Origin: Clostridiales bacterium
GTDB lineage: Bacteria > Bacillota > Clostridia > Oscillospirales > CAG-382
Assembly: GCA_003452915.1 (NCBI GenBank)
Contig: DMMZ01000056.1
Location: 144-7,104, forward strand
Direction: 5' to 3'
DNA length: 6,961 nucleotides
The translations under genes and the position numbers were made by a program. Shown here one piece after another: positions 5,756 to 6,961 of the stretch (within the stretch, counting starts at the first letter, position 1; each line of letters opens with the position of its first letter). Below the pieces are notes generated by a model. That model was given only the letters and a program-made list of their open reading frames with translations. It was not told the origin of the DNA and did no database searches.

Positions 5756-6961
5756 AAAGGCTTATAATTTTTATGCTAATATGCTTCATAGTGTTATATG
5801 CGTACAGATCTTTACCGAGCGATGCTGTCGGCGTGAGTAAGGCAACATGTATCAATTATAAAGATTTAGACTACCATCATATTTCGATCCCATTTCAGGG
5901 TAATATTAACGCAGCATCAGAAATGGATCCTGACGGCACTTGTTTTCAAGCTATAAGCAGATGGGATCCATTGCTTCAGAAATGGATTACAGCAGTATAT
6001 CAACCTGAATTTGGCTGGCAGCAGGATTTTCCTATACATGCAGGACAATCTTATGAAATTCACTCTTTAATGTCGGATTTTAATTTTATTACAAGAGGTA
6101 AATATGAAAAATTGCCTCCGTATAATCTGATAACTACTAATCCAGAAAGATCGAATATGAATTTTATCATGGTGCCTTTAGAAAGATATGATTTGCTATG
6201 GGCTGGTAGCGGTCTGGGTAATGATATCGGCAGCTGTACTCAGGTAAGCATGTTAGAGCCAAAATTGCATGCATCGAGAATTACAATGTTTAACGGATTA
6301 AGTTGGACCTGGGATTTTCCAATAAAAATCGGTGATCCTCTAATGGTGGATATGAGTTCGGATGTTGTATGGCCGTTTACCGATACAGTTGAAGTTAAGT
6401 TTCCTAAAGCTAGTTATTGGAGGGTAGTAAAAAAAGATAAAAAGGATTATGATGTAAAATCAAGTGATTTTGATTTGACATTTAAAGCATGGATAACGGG
6501 CAGGGAAGAAGATATTATTGATCAGGAAACATTCGGTTGCGGGTTCGAGCAGATCCTTGACTCAATGTCAACGGCTTACATCAATTTAGGTAATTTTAAA
6601 ACAAAATGGTCTCCGGGTGAAATCATTAATATTCAAATAGCAGATCCTTCTGCTAAAAGAAAAGGTAGAGGCAGTTATAAAATTAAAAAAGATTCTGACA
6701 CTGTTTTTATAGGATTCCAATCTTTAATAAAAGACACCGGAGATGCAATTGTGTTGGATATTCCTATTGAGGATGAAGATATTATCCCCTACGAGACAGA
6801 ACTTTATCAGAATTACCCGAACCCTTTCAATCCTGTGACTACAATAAAATTCTCTCTGAGAACTGACTGCAAAGTAAAGCTTAGCGTATTTAATTATAAA
6901 GGGCAGGTTGTTAAAGAAATTATCAACGATAATATTATTAAAGGGTATCATAAAGTTGATT
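5752..6961 (+). CDS. Exported protein with duplicated 'ISIPF/W/dFPI' module and type IX sorting domain (3' end outside window)
   Basis: The frame stays open for 403 codons and runs off the window. Residues 1-25 are a signal peptide (MKRLIIFMLICFIVLYAYRS and a few more) without a lipobox. Two divergent copies of one module follow: about 42-108 (HHISIPF, then C64, W71, W79, W89, DFPIHAGQSYEI) and about 136-208 (NFIMVPL, LGNDIGSC with C162, W185, DFPIKIGDPLMVDM). Such modules recur in surface proteins as 'NLISIPL ... W ... F.I.PG..Y.V'. Residues 219-330 hold FKAWITGREED, GCGFEQ and NLGNFKTKWSPGE, a beta module I associate with Cloacimonadota-type secreted proteins, from memory only. From about 347 a type IX secretion (Por) sorting domain begins, with LYQNYPNPFNPVTTIKFSL at 351-369 and KVKLSVFNYKGQVVKEI after it; its last part is cut off. 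The family's role is targeting through the outer membrane, with removal of the domain and anchoring or release. No enzyme motif is visible. The 4-base overlap with the protease gene suggests an equimolar partner, such as a substrate-binding or anchoring subunit. Confidence 0.88.
   Translation, partial: MKRLIIFMLICFIVLYAYRSLPSDAVGVSKATCINYKDLDYHHISIPFQGNINAASEMDPDGTCFQAISRWDPLLQKWITAVYQPEFGWQQDFPIHAGQSYEIHSLMSDFNFITRGKYEKLPPYNLITTNPERSNMNFIMVPLERYDLLWAGSGLGNDIGSCTQVSMLEPKLHASRITMFNGLSWTWDFPIKIGDPLMVDMSSDVVWPFTDTVEVKFPKASYWRVVKKDKKDYDVKSSDFDLTFKAWITGREEDIIDQETFGCGFEQILDSMSTAYINLGNFKTKWSPGEIINIQIADPSAKRKGRGSYKIKKDSDTVFIGFQSLIKDTGDAIVLDIPIEDEDIIPYETELYQNYPNPFNPVTTIKFSLRTDCKVKLSVFNYKGQVVKEIINDNIIKGYHKVD

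Noticed and set aside
5740..5760. Genes two and three as one gene split by a frameshift
   Set aside because: The third gene has its own signal peptide, a full Shine-Dalgarno sequence and an ATGA overlap. The sorting domain is about 1 kb further on, so a single frameshift would not rejoin it sensibly.
5487..5855. Minus-strand 122-codon open frame spanning the junction of genes two and three
   Set aside because: It is antisense to two well-supported frames and its peptide has no coherent features.
6724..6951. Minus-strand 75-codon open frame
   Set aside because: It is antisense to the type IX sorting domain, whose sequence is unmistakable.
1..6961. CRISPR arrays, tRNA genes, insertion sequences
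   Set aside because: I saw no regularly spaced direct repeats, no tRNA cloverleaf, and no transposase motif or flanking terminal inverted repeats.

Overview
The window holds the 5' part of a tightly packed plus-strand operon for exported proteins, preceded by about 640 bases without a convincing protein gene. The best taxonomic clue is the type IX secretion (Por) sorting domain at the right-hand edge, with its LYQNYPNPFNPVTTIKFSL signature. Together with the AT-rich DNA and the FN3 and jelly-roll ectodomains, this points to the Bacteroidota/Ignavibacteriota/Cloacimonadota (FCB) group. Cloacimonadota is a plausible but unproven guess, suggested by the 'AWITGR...GCG...WSPGE' module in the last gene.

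Layout. Bases 1-264 are very AT-rich (about 24% GC over 1-240) and hold two perfect inverted repeats but no supportable gene. A weak promoter candidate lies at 265-295. Bases 333-540 form a GC-richer island (about 54% over 421-530) with several long complementary segments. Some of these pairings exclude each other, and the last one is a long hairpin directly followed by six T. I read this as a structured leader RNA, possibly an attenuator, or a dispersed structured repeat. It matches no riboswitch class I recognise. A near-perfect Shine-Dalgarno sequence with a tiny reading frame follows at 573-602.

Three genes follow with no gaps. (1) 643-1569 encodes a 308-residue protein anchored at or exported across the inner membrane. 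It has a charged linker and a C-terminal beta domain that looks like the 'secreted NTR/TIMP-like' type of module. (2) 1559-5755, overlapping by 11 bases, encodes a 1398-residue exported multidomain metalloprotease. It has a metzincin zinc site HEITHSLGMAD, no visible propeptide, a long uncharacterised beta-rich middle, and FN3-FN3-jelly roll-FN3 at the C-terminus. (3) 5752 to the window edge, overlapping by 4 bases (ATGA), encodes an exported protein with two copies of an 'ISIPF/W/dFPI' module, an AWITGRE module and the start of a type IX sorting domain.

Working model (inference): the three products act together in the envelope or at the cell surface. The protease is the enzyme, the overlapping upstream gene is a candidate tethered partner or inhibitor, and the third protein is the one visibly addressed to the type IX pathway. 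The protease itself carries no sorting domain, which is unusual given its architecture.
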